Shown here piece by piece: positions 22,557 through 33,669 of a stretch of 52,224 nucleotides of DNA (position 1 is the first letter of the stretch; the number at the start of each line of letters is the position of its first letter). Origin of the DNA: Xenorhabdus koppenhoeferi (GTDB taxonomy: Bacteria; Pseudomonadota; Gammaproteobacteria; Enterobacterales; Enterobacteriaceae); NCBI RefSeq assembly GCF_900116635.1, contig NZ_FPBJ01000024.1, positions 1 through 52,224 on the forward strand, read 5' to 3'. A program made the translations under genes and the position numbers. The notes under the pieces were generated by a model. It saw only the letters and a list, made by a program, of their open reading frames with translations. It did no database searches and had not been told where the DNA came from.

Positions 22557-24707
22557 TTATAAACTGTGCTTTCTGGCTTCTCCTATTGCTTGCAGCAGTT
22601 GGTTGATATGCGTATCTGCAAACATTGTTTCCAATGTAGTGGTGAGTTTTCGCCGCCAGTTGGGATATTCCGTCGTAGTGCCGGGGATATTGACAGGATT
22701 TGCCATATCCAGCCAGTCTTCAGGCTGTAATCCTAATAGGGCGCAATTGCTATGGGCAATATAGCAATGTATAGCTTGATTAATAGAGACTGACATGGGC
22801 AGCTCAGCTTGCTTCGATAATGTAGTTTGCTGCGATGCACCTTGGGCATCCTCTGTAGGCTGTGTTTCAGGTTCTGGCAGATAACCGTGGCGGATTAAAT
22901 TAGCTAATAATTCCTGTTTACAGCGTTTACGATCAGTATGTAACTCAGCGAGAAGTGTTTTATCAGGATATAAACCGATGGACTCACCCAGGCTCAGATC
23001 TCTGGCTTGCCAGAAACCACGTAGAGTAGGTAAGTCATGAGTGGTAATGGTTGCCATGGCTTGTTGAGGATATTCTTCTGGAGAACGGTATTCACCTTGT
23101 TCGTTGCGCTCAAAATAAAATACTTTATAAGAGTAAACGCCTCGTTCCCGTAATTTATCGACAATTTCTTGCGGTACAATTCCTAAATCCTCGCCAATTA
23201 CCATGCAATGATTACGTTGACTTTCCAGCGCAAGTATTGCCAGCAGATCATCAACCGGATAATGGACATAAACACCTTTATCTGCTGTTTCGCCTTGTGG
23301 TATCCACCAGAGCCTGAGTAGAGACATGACATGATCAATGCGCAATGCACCACAATGGCTCATATTACTGCGTAGCAATTCAATGAAAGGCTGATAGGAT
23401 TGAGCTTTTAATTCATGTGGATTCATTGGTAGAAGTCCCCAATTTTGTCCCCGTGGCCCTAAAATATCGGGTGGTGCACCTATTGATGCTTTAGTGCAGT
23501 AGATGTTTCGGTTACACCATGTTTCTGAACCGCCTTGTGCTACACCCACAGCAAGATCACGATAAATACCAATTGACATGTGATTGCTCTGGCTTGCAGT
23601 GAAACATTCTCTAAGCTGTATGTCCGCCAGCCACTGTAACCAAAGGAAAAACTCGATTTCTTGTAAATGTGAGTGACAGAATTCTTTAACTGTTTCACTT
23701 TCTGGCTCACGGTATTTTTCCGGCCATACAGGCCAGCCCCAGTAAGCATTATTTTCTTCGTAGAGTTGATGGTGAAGTGCATCGTAAGTTGCTTGAGAGT
23801 AAAGATTTTTACCACCCTTAAGCACAAATTTCTGAAAATCGATTTGTTGAATATCATCGTCGGGCCGACTCTTAAATTGTGGATAAGTCAGACGAAGTGC
23901 GTCCATTTTCAATGCCATCACGGTAGTATAATCGACCCACTCAGCTTGACGGGCTTGCTGGAGTTTGATTTGTGTTTCTGGCGAGTGCCACCATATTTGT
24001 GCTTCGGCATTCTGCCTAAAGTCTTCTACCTGATTCACTGCAATATAAATAATATTGAGCCAGTGGCGGGAAGACGGGCTGTAAGGGCTGGCACTTTCGG
24101 GCATTGCGGGATATATGGCATGCAGGGGATTTAAGCCAACAAAAGCGCCTCCATGTTGCGCCAGTTCTTGCAGCATGTATTTGAGGTCGCCAAAATCACC
24201 GATCCCCCAGTTATTTTCTGAACGTAGGGTATAAAGCTGAATGCAGGCCCCCCAGAGTTTTCCACCTTGTGTTAATGCCTGGGGTTCGTAGCAACGTTCG
24301 GGAGCAACAATAAGTTGTATGGATTGTTGCTGAGGACGGTTTTCTTGTTCCATTTCTGGTATGAGTGTCAGCGTGTGGTATCCCAAAGGAAGCCCGATTG
24401 GCAATGTGAATTGCTGTTGGCAGTGACCATGAAATATTTCGCCTTGTTCAGTATATATCTGCCATTGGTAATTTCCTGCCTCATTCAGAGGCAGGGTGGC
24501 TGTTTGTCCTTGAGTAATCACTTTTACGTTAGGTAAAGCAGGCATATGAGAAGAAACAGGCCTTTCGACCGGTATATTCATGCTCATAGCTTCCAGTATT
24601 CGGTGCCTGATTTCAGTCGGAATGGCCTGTGGTTTGCCATAGGCATTAATGTATTCGCTGGCAATGCCAGCCTCAGTTGCCAGGTCATTGAGGCTTTTAT
24701 TTTTCAT
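22557..24707 (-). CDS. malQ: 4-alpha-glucanotransferase (amylomaltase)
   Basis: MalQ disproportionates maltodextrins in the cytoplasm, releasing glucose and making longer chains for MalP. The 716-residue GH77 protein is about 22 longer than E. coli MalQ. The nucleophile aspartate is in GALRIDHVMS, the acid/base glutamate in VIGEDLG, and the third aspartate in TTHDLPTLRGFW. The extra length lies in a polar Gln/Thr-rich linker near residues 600-630 (EPETQPTEDAQGASQQTTL). The ATG at 24707 has GAGGGA at the right distance; the TTG at 24713 is too close. It is the second gene of malPQ. Confidence 0.95.
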   Translation of the reverse strand: MKNKSLNDLATEAGIASEYINAYGKPQAIPTEIRHRILEAMSMNIPVERPVSSHMPALPNVKVITQGQTATLPLNEAGNYQWQIYTEQGEIFHGHCQQQFTLPIGLPLGYHTLTLIPEMEQENRPQQQSIQLIVAPERCYEPQALTQGGKLWGACIQLYTLRSENNWGIGDFGDLKYMLQELAQHGGAFVGLNPLHAIYPAMPESASPYSPSSRHWLNIIYIAVNQVEDFRQNAEAQIWWHSPETQIKLQQARQAEWVDYTTVMALKMDALRLTYPQFKSRPDDDIQQIDFQKFVLKGGKNLYSQATYDALHHQLYEENNAYWGWPVWPEKYREPESETVKEFCHSHLQEIEFFLWLQWLADIQLRECFTASQSNHMSIGIYRDLAVGVAQGGSETWCNRNIYCTKASIGAPPDILGPRGQNWGLLPMNPHELKAQSYQPFIELLRSNMSHCGALRIDHVMSLLRLWWIPQGETADKGVYVHYPVDDLLAILALESQRNHCMVIGEDLGIVPQEIVDKLRERGVYSYKVFYFERNEQGEYRSPEEYPQQAMATITTHDLPTLRGFWQARDLSLGESIGLYPDKTLLAELHTDRKRCKQELLANLIRHGYLPEPETQPTEDAQGASQQTTLSKQAELPMSVSINQAIHCYIAHSNCALLGLQPEDWLDMANPVNIPGTTTEYPNWRRKLTTTLETMFADTHINQLLQAIGEARKHSL

Positions 24708-24732
24708 ATTCAATCCCTCAATCTTTCAACCT

Positions 24733-27180
24733 CTACTGGGTCTGCCAGATGCGCTGTTGATAATCCTGAATAGTGCGGTCAGAACTAAATTTCCCCATTC
24801 GGGCTGTATTAAGCACAGTACTGTGTGTCCAGGCCTGAGTATCTCGGTACAGAGTGTCAATTTGTTGATGAGCCTGGCAGTATGAGGCAAAGTCAGCCAG
24901 TACTAAATAAGGATCACCTCCGTCAGTCAGGCTATGCAGCATAAGATCAAATGCGTGCGTATTTCCATGACTGAATTCACCCTTGGAAAGGGTATTCAGT
25001 ATGCCTTTCAGGTGGTGATCCTGCCGCAGAATATCTTGTGGGTCATAGCCATTATTTAGTAAGGCCTTGGCTTCTTCTACCGTCTTTCCGAAGATGAAGA
25101 TGTTGTTATTTCCAACTTGTTCAGCGATTTCAACATTTGCGCCATCCAATGTTCCGACAGTCAGCGCACCGTTTAAGGCTAATTTCATGTTACCTGTACC
25201 AGAGGCTTCTTTGCCTGCCGTGGATATTTGCTCAGACACATCTGCTGCTGGGATCATTAATTCTGCTACGGAAACGTTGTAATCGGGAATAAGGGCAATT
25301 TTGATGCGATCACGGACAATCGGATCATGATTGATCTTCTTGGCGGCATGATTAATTGCAGAAATGATGTTTTTTGCCAGATAGTAGCCCGGTGCAGCTT
25401 TAGCGCCAAACAGGAACACGCGGGGATGAATATCCAGCTCCGGATTTTCCTGAATCTGTCGGTAAAGTGACAGAATATGGAGAAGGTTCAGGTGTTGGCG
25501 TTTGTATTCATGCAGGCGCTTTATCTGCACATCAAAAATAGCATGGGGATCCAGTTTGAGTCCCATGACTTTATTGACATAGTTGGACAGGCGGATTTTA
25601 TTGTCCTGTTTGATGGTTCGGTAAGCTGAACAGAATACGCTGTCATCAGCATAAGGTTCAAGTTGTTTGATAATACTAAGGTCATTAACCCATTTGCTAT
25701 TTAATGTCTGGCTAATCAGTGAAGAAAGTGCCGGATTACACTGTCTTAACCAACGGCGAGGGGTAACTCCATTGGTCACATTGTGGAATTTTGTCGGCCA
25801 CAATTGGTGATATTCGGGGAATAGATCTGTCACGATCAAGGATGAATGTAGTGCTGCGACCCCGTTAATAGCAAAGCAGGCGACAACGCAGAGATTAGCC
25901 ATTCTGACTTGATTATCATGGATAACCGCCAGTTTTTCCCAGACTTGTTGGTTATTAGGCCAAGTCTGCTCCACGGTTTTTTTAAAGCGTCGGTTAATTT
26001 CGAGAATAATACTGTGATGGCGTGGCAAAAGTTCTCGGATCAGGGATTCATCCCAACGTTCCAAACCTTCTGGTAGCAAAGTATGGTTGGTATAGGCAAA
26101 AGTTTTTCCGGTAATTTCCCATGCGGTTTCCCAGCTTAATTGGTGTGTATCAAGCAAAAGCCGCATCATTTCAGGAATGGCGATTGTGGGATGGGTATCG
26201 TTAAGCTGGATGACTTCGAATTGCGGCAGTGTTTCTATTTTTCGCCCTGCGTGTTGGTGGCGGCGCAGAATATCCGCCACGGCACAGGCACATTGAAAAT
26301 ACTGTTGCATCAGACGAAGGCGTTTACCCGTTTGGTGATTGTCATTTGGGTAGAGCACTTTGGTTAGGCTGTCTGCTTCAATGCCTTGCTGTTCGGCATG
26401 CAGGAACTGCCCATCATTGAAAAGCGAGAGATCAAAGGGATTATCATATGTCGCTTGCCATAGGCGTAGTGGCTGAATAACTCCATTACCATACCCAATT
26501 ACCGGTAAATCCCAGGCCTCACCAATGAGAGTAAATGCGGGAACCCATTTTTCATGTCCATCGGCGGTTTTTATGTTTTCGCCACCAAAACTGACATTAA
26601 CTTTTAATTGTGTGTTATGACGAAACCACGGATAGCTGCTTCTTCCCCAATCATCGGGTGCTTCAATTTGCTGCCCGTGTTCAAAAGACTGGCGGAATAG
26701 TCCATATTGATAATTTAGACCATATCCCGTAGCCGGTTGATTGAGCGTCGCCATTGAATCGAGAAAACAAGCTGCCAGCCGTCCCAATCCGCCATTACCT
26801 AATGCGGGATCGGCTTCTTCTTCCAATACCTCACTTAAAATGATGCCATATTCCGCTAAATAAGTTTGTACATCATCGTACCAACCAAGATTCAGTAAGT
26901 TATTAGCTGTCAGACGCCCTATCAAAAACTCCATTGAGATATAGTTCACGTGACGCTGACCATCAGGGGATGGTATGGCGTGCTTTTGCTGAGAAGAAAA
27001 GGGGAGTAATTCAGAAAGAGCGGAACTGACAGCCTGCCACCGCTGATGCAGGGTCATTTCCTGAACTGAATCAAGGCCAAAACGTTGCCATTGGCGTATG
27101 AATGCAGACTGAAACGCAGCTTTATCTAATTTGGGATTTTTATCTGTTGCGGATCTTTTATCGAATTCGGATAGTTGCAT
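24733..27180 (-). CDS. malP: Maltodextrin phosphorylase
   Basis: MalP cleaves maltodextrins with phosphate to glucose-1-phosphate using pyridoxal phosphate. The product has 815 residues (E. coli 797), with an N-terminal extension of about 15 residues. GT35 hallmarks are [35 protein letters not shown] and the PLP-lysine motif [17 protein letters not shown]. It heads malP-malQ; malQ begins 25 bases after it. The ATG at 27180 has only a distant AGGA, so a start a little downstream is possible. It is divergent from malT. Confidence 0.95.
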   Translation of the reverse strand: MQLSEFDKRSATDKNPKLDKAAFQSAFIRQWQRFGLDSVQEMTLHQRWQAVSSALSELLPFSSQQKHAIPSPDGQRHVNYISMEFLIGRLTANNLLNLGWYDDVQTYLAEYGIILSEVLEEEADPALGNGGLGRLAACFLDSMATLNQPATGYGLNYQYGLFRQSFEHGQQIEAPDDWGRSSYPWFRHNTQLKVNVSFGGENIKTADGHEKWVPAFTLIGEAWDLPVIGYGNGVIQPLRLWQATYDNPFDLSLFNDGQFLHAEQQGIEADSLTKVLYPNDNHQTGKRLRLMQQYFQCACAVADILRRHQHAGRKIETLPQFEVIQLNDTHPTIAIPEMMRLLLDTHQLSWETAWEITGKTFAYTNHTLLPEGLERWDESLIRELLPRHHSIILEINRRFKKTVEQTWPNNQQVWEKLAVIHDNQVRMANLCVVACFAINGVAALHSSLIVTDLFPEYHQLWPTKFHNVTNGVTPRRWLRQCNPALSSLISQTLNSKWVNDLSIIKQLEPYADDSVFCSAYRTIKQDNKIRLSNYVNKVMGLKLDPHAIFDVQIKRLHEYKRQHLNLLHILSLYRQIQENPELDIHPRVFLFGAKAAPGYYLAKNIISAINHAAKKINHDPIVRDRIKIALIPDYNVSVAELMIPAADVSEQISTAGKEASGTGNMKLALNGALTVGTLDGANVEIAEQVGNNNIFIFGKTVEEAKALLNNGYDPQDILRQDHHLKGILNTLSKGEFSHGNTHAFDLMLHSLTDGGDPYLVLADFASYCQAHQQIDTLYRDTQAWTHSTVLNTARMGKFSSDRTIQDYQQRIWQTQ

Positions 27181-27263
27181 CGCGTTGTTATCCTGTCACT
27201 GAATAAGGGAAATGTGGGGGATTATTTAACGGGATATGCTGGGGGCTAGAGAGAAGTGAAACA

Positions 27264-27293
27264 TCATCCCGTGAAAATATTCGCGGGGAGGAG
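27264..27293. promoter_or_regulatory. MalT boxes of the malPQ promoter
   Basis: GGGATGA on the minus strand (27270-27264) and GGGGAGGAG on the plus strand (27285-27293) match the MalT-box core and lie 84-113 bases upstream of malP, where MalT is expected to act. The rest of the 411-base malP-malT gap carries a CRP-like site and a repeat copy, listed separately. Confidence 0.55.
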
Positions 27294-27366
27294 TGCAAGG
27301 GCGTAGCTATTTCTTTCGAATCTTTTCGCAATTTCATTGAGAAATGGAAAGGTTACAATCCCAGAA

Positions 27367-27382
27367 TGTGACAGGGTGCAAT
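27367..27382. promoter_or_regulatory. CRP-like site upstream of malT
   Basis: TGTGA-CAGGGT-GCAAT has one perfect CRP half-site and one weak half-site. malT transcription is CRP-dependent in E. coli, so this is the best candidate in the gap. Confidence 0.4.
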
Positions 27383-27498
27383 TTAACACAATGTAATCAA
27401 TCAACTTGTTTGCAAAAGATGGGCGTTTCTCTAAATTTGGTTGGGCATTTGATAAATGCTAATGATGTAAGTGATCAAATAGCATCGGTCAAAATTTT

Positions 27499-27559
27499 CA
27501 TACTCAATGAATTTCGGGTTTAAGCCAACAAAGCTACAGCTTGAAATACCAAGGGTATA
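27499..27559. repeat. Degenerate short repeat copy in the malT leader
   Basis: CATACTCAATGAATTTCGGG at the left, and GCCAACAAAGCTACAGCTTG plus CCAAGGGTATA at the right, match the termini of the repeat family without its centre. The right end lies 20 bases before the malT ribosome binding site, so it is probably within the malT leader. Confidence 0.6.
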
Positions 27560-27591
27560 TTGATTTCGTTGCTTGTGAAGGGAGGAAATTA

Positions 27592-30306
27592 ATGCTTATC
27601 CCATCGAAACTCAGTCGCCCCCTTCGTCTGAGTAATATGGTCATGCGGGAGCGTTTGCTAGACAAGCTCAATTCCGCACAGGATCATAAGCTTGTATTGA
27701 TAACCAGTCCTGCCGGATATGGTAAAACCACCCTGATGTCACAGTGGGCTGCCAGACAGCATAATTTGGGGTGGTATTCACTGGATGACAGCGATAATCA
27801 GCCAGAACGTTTTGCCAGTTATTTGATTACGGCCATTCAGCAGGCAACACAGGGGCACTGTGTGAAAAGTGAGATTCTGGCCCAGAAACATCAATATGCC
27901 AACTTATCGGCATTGTTTGCTCAACTGTTTATTGAACTCAGTGAATGGCGGCAATCGGTTTTGCTGGTGATTGACGATTATCATCTGATAGTTAATGGTT
28001 TGATCCATGAAGCGATGCGTTTTTTTCTCCGCCACCAGCCAGAAAATTTAACATTGATGATTCTATCACGCCACCTGCCATCGTTAGGCGTTGCCAACCT
28101 GCGGGTACGAGAACAGTTATTGGAGATTGATAGCCAGCAGTTGGCATTTGATTATCAGGAAACCCATCAGTTTTTTGCCAACCGTTTGGCAAATCCGTTG
28201 GACGCTGATAATTGCAAGCAACTATGCAACGATGTTGCGGGATGGGCAACAGCTTTGCAGCTTATTGCTCTTTCAGCCCGCCAATCGGGCAATGCGGCTG
28301 AAATATCAGCCAAGCGTCTTTCAGGGATTAATGCAACTCATCTGGCTGATTACCTTGTCGATGAGGTTTTAAATCGCGTGGATCAGGCGACACGTGATTT
28401 TTTGCTGCACAGTTCTATTCTGCGTTCCATGAATGATGGGTTGATTGTTTGTCTGACGGGGGAGGAAAACGGTCAGCAACGTCTTGAAGATATAGAACGG
28501 CAGGGGTTGTTTATCCAGCGAATGGATGATTCTGGAGAATGGTTCTGTTTCCATCCTTTGTTTGCATCATTTTTGCGTCAACGCTGCCAATGGGAAATGG
28601 CAACGAAATTGCCTGAATTACACAGGGCGGCAGTAAAAGGATGGTTGATGCAAGGATTCCCAGGGGAGGCTATTCACCATGCCCTTGCTGCCGGAGATTC
28701 CGTGTTGTTGAGAGATATTTTGCTGCAACATGCCTGGGAACTGTTCAATCACAGCAAACTGTCTTTGCTGGAAGAGTGCATGAATGCACTGCCATATGAA
28801 CAGTTATTGGAAAGTCCTCGTCTGGTATTGTTGCAAGCATGGTTGGCACAGAGTCAGCATCGTCACTATGAGGTGAATGCGCTATTGAACCAAGCTGAGC
28901 AATCGTTGCAGCAAAAACAGATAGCGATTGAGCCGGAATTATTGGGGGAATTTGATGCCCTGCGAGCTCAGGTGGCAATCAACGATGGCCGGCCAGACGA
29001 TGCAGAAGCTTTGGCTGAGAAGGCGCTAATGACGTTGCTGCCCGATAATCAATATGGTCGCATTGTAGCAATGTCAGTGAAAGGAGAAGTATTGCATTGT
29101 AATGGGCAGCTGGCGAGTGCACTGGCTCTGATGAAGCAGACGGAGCAACTCGCCCGACTTTGCCATGTTTATCACTATGCGTTATGGGCATTGTTGCAGC
29201 AAAGTGAGATTTTGCTGGCGCAAGGTTATTTACAGGCTGCCTATGATACTCAGACCCATGCATTTGATTTAATACGTGAACAGCATCTGGAACAGTTGCC
29301 AATGCATGAATTCCTGCTAAGGATCCGTTCGCAGCTTCTGTGGTGTTGGGCCCGCATTGATGAATCTGAAAAAGCAGCACGTCGAGGTCTGGAAGTGCTG
29401 TCCAATTTCCAGCCACAGCAACAATTGCAATGTCTGACCCAATTGGCTAAATGTTCTTTGAGCCGTGGGGATATTGATAATGCCCGTCGTTACTTATCCC
29501 GTTGTGAAAATCTGTTGAGTAATGGGAATTATCACCAAGATTGGCGCACAAATACCGACAAACTGCGTGTCGTCATCTGGCAGAGTTTGGAAGATAGCAA
29601 CGCGGTGACTCAATGGTTGCTACAGGCGGAAAGACCAGAAAGCTTCTGTAACCATTTTAACCAAAACCAGTGGCGTAATATTGCCCGCGCACAAATCCTG
29701 CTGGGTCAGTATGAAGAAGCTGAGTCTATATTGAATAAGTTGAGTGAATACGCGAGAAAACTACTGCTTATCAGCGACTTGAACCGTAATCTTCTTCTGT
29801 GCAATCTGCTGTACTGGCAGCTTGGACGCAAAGCGGAGGCTCAGGATGTTTTGATGGAAGCATTGAGCTTAGCTAATCGCACAGGGTTCATTAGCCATTT
29901 TGTTATCGAAGGGGAATTAATGGCTTTGCAACTTCGCCAGCTCATTCAGCTCAATATATTGCCTGAAATGGAACAGCATCGTGCACAGCGCATTCTGCGG
30001 GAAATCAACCGCCAGCATCGACATAAGTTTGCTCATTTTGATGAGGTATTTGTTGAGCAATTACTCACGCATCCTTATGTGCCGGAACTTATCCGCAATA
30101 GTCCGCTTACCCAGCGTGAATGGCAGGTCTTGGGTTTGATTTATTCTGGTTATAGCAATGATCAGATAGCAACAGAATTGGATGTGGCGGCGACTACGAT
30201 TAAAACCCATATACGAAACTTATACCAAAAAATGGGGATTACGCACCGGCAGGAAGCTATTCAGCAGGCCCAGAGCTTAATGCAGATGATGGGATTGGGA
30301 GTTTAA
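27592..30306 (+). CDS. malT: Maltose regulon transcriptional activator MalT
   Basis: MalT is an ATP- and maltotriose-dependent STAND activator of all mal operons. From the ATG at 27592 (GGGAGGA ribosome binding site) the protein has 904 residues (E. coli 901) and the family start [10 protein letters not shown]; the frame is open further upstream through a repeat and was not used. The Walker [10 protein letters not shown] (about 35-43), Walker B LLVIDDYH (about 123-130), tetratricopeptide-like sensor region and C-terminal LuxR-type helix-turn-helix ([20 protein letters not shown], about 840) are intact. Confidence 0.97.
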   Translation: MLIPSKLSRPLRLSNMVMRERLLDKLNSAQDHKLVLITSPAGYGKTTLMSQWAARQHNLGWYSLDDSDNQPERFASYLITAIQQATQGHCVKSEILAQKHQYANLSALFAQLFIELSEWRQSVLLVIDDYHLIVNGLIHEAMRFFLRHQPENLTLMILSRHLPSLGVANLRVREQLLEIDSQQLAFDYQETHQFFANRLANPLDADNCKQLCNDVAGWATALQLIALSARQSGNAAEISAKRLSGINATHLADYLVDEVLNRVDQATRDFLLHSSILRSMNDGLIVCLTGEENGQQRLEDIERQGLFIQRMDDSGEWFCFHPLFASFLRQRCQWEMATKLPELHRAAVKGWLMQGFPGEAIHHALAAGDSVLLRDILLQHAWELFNHSKLSLLEECMNALPYEQLLESPRLVLLQAWLAQSQHRHYEVNALLNQAEQSLQQKQIAIEPELLGEFDALRAQVAINDGRPDDAEALAEKALMTLLPDNQYGRIVAMSVKGEVLHCNGQLASALALMKQTEQLARLCHVYHYALWALLQQSEILLAQGYLQAAYDTQTHAFDLIREQHLEQLPMHEFLLRIRSQLLWCWARIDESEKAARRGLEVLSNFQPQQQLQCLTQLAKCSLSRGDIDNARRYLSRCENLLSNGNYHQDWRTNTDKLRVVIWQSLEDSNAVTQWLLQAERPESFCNHFNQNQWRNIARAQILLGQYEEAESILNKLSEYARKLLLISDLNRNLLLCNLLYWQLGRKAEAQDVLMEALSLANRTGFISHFVIEGELMALQLRQLIQLNILPEMEQHRAQRILREINRQHRHKFAHFDEVFVEQLLTHPYVPELIRNSPLTQREWQVLGLIYSGYSNDQIATELDVAATTIKTHIRNLYQKMGITHRQEAIQQAQSLMQMMGLGV

Positions 30307-30447
30307 TGACTTTCTCTCATACTCTTTCTGAATGTGATTTGTTCATTTTTAATATTATTAATAAATATTAATCAAGGGGTATATGCATTTAAGATATATA
30401 TTAAATTTTAAAAATATTTAATATTTTTTGTTGTCTTTTTGTGATCG

Positions 30448-30477
30448 TAATCTAATTTAAATGGGATTAATCTAATT
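30448..30477. promoter_or_regulatory. 10-bp direct repeat upstream of the aminotransferase cluster
   Basis: TAATCTAATT occurs at 30448-30457 and 30468-30477, exactly 20 bases apart (two helical turns), within a very AT-rich 227-base gap. The spacing fits a dimeric regulator binding one DNA face. No promoter hexamers were assigned, and chance repetition in AT-rich DNA is possible. Confidence 0.35.
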
Positions 30478-30533
30478 CTCATCACAGCAGGGTATTTTTT
30501 CATTGTTGAATGTAACTAATAGTGGTGAGTGCT

Positions 30534-31784
30534 ATGGAAAATAAAAACCATCTTGAAGACACACTTTCTCGTTTTGTTGGTCAAGGTCCTTATTTGGTCA
30601 TTGATGGCGAAAAATATATTGATGCGGCATCAGGAACATTTAATTTACCACTTGGGTATACAAATCAAAGAATTGCAGAAAAGCTCAAACAGCAAATTGA
30701 TAGATGTACACATTTAAGTTCAGCTTATACACATGAAATGTCACAGTTTATTTTAAGTAAACTCGTGAAACATACACCAAAAGGAATAGATCATATTTGG
30801 TTGAGGGATGTTTCTGGTTCTGGGGCGGTTGAATGTGCCATCCGTATAGCGCAAAAAGCTACGGGTCGTTCCGGTATTATCTCATTTTTCCTTGCTCATC
30901 ACGGGCAATCTCTGGCGACAGCACAGATTTCTGGTAATGCGTTCAGAATAAAAGATTTCCATATCAACATTGATGGTTCGATAAAAATTCCAGCGCCAAC
31001 CAGTGTCTTGGCCGAATCAGAATCACAGTCGGAAAGAGTGCCGTTTGTCGATCTGGAACAGTTTATTCAATTAGGTTCTAGCGACAATATCGCATGTCTG
31101 ATTATTGAACCGATTCAGGGAAATGGGGGGAACAACGTTTTTCCGGTAGAGTTCTACCGCAAGATCAGGGATATCTGTCATCAGCATGGGATTATCATCA
31201 TTGCGGATGAAGTACAGACCGGTTTTGGTCGCACAGGAACCTTCTTCGCCTCAACGGGTTATGCTAAGGATTTAGAGCCGGACATTATTGTGTTCGCCAA
31301 AGGTGCGGGAGGTATTGGGATCCCGACCGGCGGTGTGTTGATGCGTCATTCACTGGATGTGTTGGAATCGTTTGAACATTCCAGTACTTCGGGTGCCAAT
31401 CCCCTTTCTTTAGTCGCCCTCAACGAAGTCATTGATATTATTGAAGATGACCATGTTCTGGAAAATGTACAGCAAAATGAAGGTCATTTACGTGATGGAT
31501 TGCTGAAGTTACAGCATAAATATCCGGAAATCACGGGAGTCAGGGGAGTGGGATATATGTATGGTTTTGATACGCCCTCGCCTGAGTTTGCAGCCCGGGC
31601 GATTGCAACTGCCAGCCGCCACCATTTGATTTTACGTGGTTCCCGCTATGGAAAAGGAAAAACAATTAAAGTTCGCCCACCGCTGATTTGTACACCGGCT
31701 CATCTGGACGAAATTTTATACAAACTGGATCTGACTTTTGCAGAATTAACGGTTACTTCACCAGTATATAGGGAGATTGCGTAA
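30534..31784 (+). CDS. Class III (GabT-like) PLP aminotransferase
   Basis: The 416-residue product belongs to the fold-type I class III aminotransferases (ornithine, GABA and related). It shows the PLP-phosphate segment SGSGAVECAIRIAQKATGR (about 95-113), the cofactor aspartate in IIIADEVQTGFGRTG (about 222-236), and the Schiff-base lysine in VFAKGAGGIGIPTGG (about 255). The ATG at 30534 has GGTGAG ahead; the in-frame GTG at 30522 lacks a site. It overlaps the next gene by one base (TAATG), so the two are translationally coupled. The context (zinc dehydrogenase, phosphatase, transporter) suggests transamination of a keto-sugar or keto-polyol rather than ornithine or GABA breakdown, but the substrate is unknown. 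Confidence 0.85.
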   Translation: MENKNHLEDTLSRFVGQGPYLVIDGEKYIDAASGTFNLPLGYTNQRIAEKLKQQIDRCTHLSSAYTHEMSQFILSKLVKHTPKGIDHIWLRDVSGSGAVECAIRIAQKATGRSGIISFFLAHHGQSLATAQISGNAFRIKDFHINIDGSIKIPAPTSVLAESESQSERVPFVDLEQFIQLGSSDNIACLIIEPIQGNGGNNVFPVEFYRKIRDICHQHGIIIIADEVQTGFGRTGTFFASTGYAKDLEPDIIVFAKGAGGIGIPTGGVLMRHSLDVLESFEHSSTSGANPLSLVALNEVIDIIEDDHVLENVQQNEGHLRDGLLKLQHKYPEITGVRGVGYMYGFDTPSPEFAARAIATASRHHLILRGSRYGKGKTIKVRPPLICTPAHLDEILYKLDLTFAELTVTSPVYREIA

Positions 31785-32845
31785 TGTTAGCACTTAAATA
31801 CCATCAGGCATGGAATGTCCAGATCCAACAAGTTGAACCGTTGTCTTGTATTGAAGCTGATGACGTTGTTGTTGATATTGCGGTATGTGGCATTTGTGGC
31901 ACCGATGTGGGCATTATTACTGACTCTTACCCGGTTGCTGTATCGGGAACCACATTGGGTCATGAGACTACGGGTGTAGTGGCTGAAATTGGCAAAGGTG
32001 TGACTCAGTTTCAAGTTGGGGATCGTGTTGTCATCAACCCGACATACTCTTGCGGGCATTGCCGGATGTGCCAAACAGGAAATCCTAATCATTGCGAGAA
32101 AAAAATGGGGACGGAAGCAGGGGTTTCCTACGATGGGGCGTTTGCGGGCCAATATCTGGCAAAAGAAAATCTGCTAATCAAGCTGGATGAACATGTCAGC
32201 ATGGAAGACGCGTCGTTGACAGAGCCATTGAGTTGCACACTGACGGGAGTGGATAAACTTGGGATCACCCACACGAATATTCGTGCGGCAGTAGCGGGTG
32301 CCGGCCCTATGGGAATGCTGTATATCTGGGCATTGCATGAGCGGGGCGTTAAGGCATTTATGGTTGAGAAAAATGAGAGCCGGAGGCAGTTTGCCAAAAA
32401 TAATTTGCCGTCAGAATGTCAGTTATATTCCGATTTTGATGAAGCATTGATTCAGGAATATGGCGATAAGACAACTTTGCTTGATTTATGCGTGGATACA
32501 ACAGGGCAATTGACTGAATATATTTTTGACCATCTGGCTCCGGGTGGAAAGTTACTGAATGTAGCCCTGAAAGATAAACATGCCAGCTTAGATATTATGA
32601 AGATTGCCGATAAAAGCCTCTCTGTTATCGGCTCTATTGACTCTTTGAACAACAGTTTTGAACGCGCTTATGCCATGATCCGTGATGGTATCATTCCTGT
32701 AGGACGCTTAATTAGTCATGTATTTGATTTCAAAGATTATCAACAAGCTTTCCTCACAGTTGGCTGTGATATCGCGGCAAAAACTCAAATACCGCTTAGT
32801 ACCCCAAACTGCAAGGTATTGATACGCATATCCGACTTAAAATAA
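31784..32845 (+). CDS. Zinc-dependent dehydrogenase (threonine/sorbitol dehydrogenase type)
   Basis: A 353-residue medium-chain dehydrogenase. The catalytic zinc ligands are in CGICGTDVG (about 35-43) and GHETTGVVAEIG (about 59-70). The structural zinc cysteines are CGHCRMCQTGNPNHC (about 85-99), and the nucleotide-binding glycines are AGAGPMGML (about 170-178). Such enzymes oxidise secondary or primary alcohols of polyols, amino alcohols or threonine with NAD(P). It overlaps the aminotransferase stop codon and is followed after 24 bases by a phosphatase. The glutamate after the nucleotide-binding strand (FMVEKNESRR) hints at NAD rather than NADP. The substrate is unknown. Confidence 0.85.
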   Translation: MLALKYHQAWNVQIQQVEPLSCIEADDVVVDIAVCGICGTDVGIITDSYPVAVSGTTLGHETTGVVAEIGKGVTQFQVGDRVVINPTYSCGHCRMCQTGNPNHCEKKMGTEAGVSYDGAFAGQYLAKENLLIKLDEHVSMEDASLTEPLSCTLTGVDKLGITHTNIRAAVAGAGPMGMLYIWALHERGVKAFMVEKNESRRQFAKNNLPSECQLYSDFDEALIQEYGDKTTLLDLCVDTTGQLTEYIFDHLAPGGKLLNVALKDKHASLDIMKIADKSLSVIGSIDSLNNSFERAYAMIRDGIIPVGRLISHVFDFKDYQQAFLTVGCDIAAKTQIPLSTPNCKVLIRISDLK

Positions 32846-32869
32846 TGAATTTCTTGAAGGCTATTTTTG

Positions 32870-33520
32870 ATGGATAAATGGAATGTCATTTTTGATATCG
32901 ACGGCGTTATTGTTGATAGTGAACAACTGCACTTTGACGTATTACTTGATGTACTGTCTGATGCATTAGGCGAACAAGCACCAGACCAAATAGCGGATAT
33001 TCAACCACAGCAATTGATAGGGCTCAGTCTGGAGGAAACCTTGGATAAGGTTGGGTGTCCATCATCAATGCAACAAGACATTACCCAAAAAATTATTTCG
33101 CGCTATAAAACAAAATTGTCAGGGCATTATCTGCGTCCGGGAATTACTAATCTGATTACTGCCTTGCAACAAAATGGTACTAATTTTGGATTTGTTTCCA
33201 CGGCACCGCGTGATGTGTGTTTAACCAATCTTGGTTTGCTGGATCTGTATGAACTGCCAGCCTTGATTTCGGGTGATGACGTAGAAAGAACCAAGCCTTT
33301 TCCTGATCCTTATTTGGCTATGCTGAGGCTGAAAGCGATGGATGTTCATCAAACATTAGTGATTGAAGATACTGATTTGGGGATTGCGGCGGCAAAACAG
33401 GCTGGTATTCCGTCGATATATGCCTGGCCTCACGCTTTGTCTTTGACAGAGCAATATGAGCAGGCTACCGGCGTTATTGTGAAGTTAGCGGATATTCCCC
33501 AGTTTGAAGGTATTGTTTGA
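32870..33520 (+). CDS. HAD-superfamily phosphatase (beta-phosphoglucomutase type)
   Basis: A 216-residue HAD hydrolase. Motif I FDIDGVIVDSE (about 8-18) holds the nucleophile and acid/base aspartates; motif II is FVSTAP (about 106); the motif III lysine is in DVERTKPFPDPYL (about 138-150); motif IV is IEDTDLGIAAAKQAG (about 163-177). This subfamily dephosphorylates hexose phosphates and similar small substrates, or acts as phosphoglucomutase. The ATG at 32870 was preferred over the TTG three bases earlier because of its spacing from GAAGG. It closes the tightly packed aminotransferase-dehydrogenase-phosphatase unit. Confidence 0.85.
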   Translation: MDKWNVIFDIDGVIVDSEQLHFDVLLDVLSDALGEQAPDQIADIQPQQLIGLSLEETLDKVGCPSSMQQDITQKIISRYKTKLSGHYLRPGITNLITALQQNGTNFGFVSTAPRDVCLTNLGLLDLYELPALISGDDVERTKPFPDPYLAMLRLKAMDVHQTLVIEDTDLGIAAAKQAGIPSIYAWPHALSLTEQYEQATGVIVKLADIPQFEGIV

Positions 33521-33669
33521 AGATCTTGCTTGAAGGTATTAGTACCAAGTTAATGTGATGCTTTGATGATAAACATTGGGTGTCTTTTTGGTGCCCTTCG
33601 ATAAATTTAGGGGAGGGCATGATTTTAAAAAAGAATAGCTTTAAAAGAATATAATTTGGAGGAATTAAG

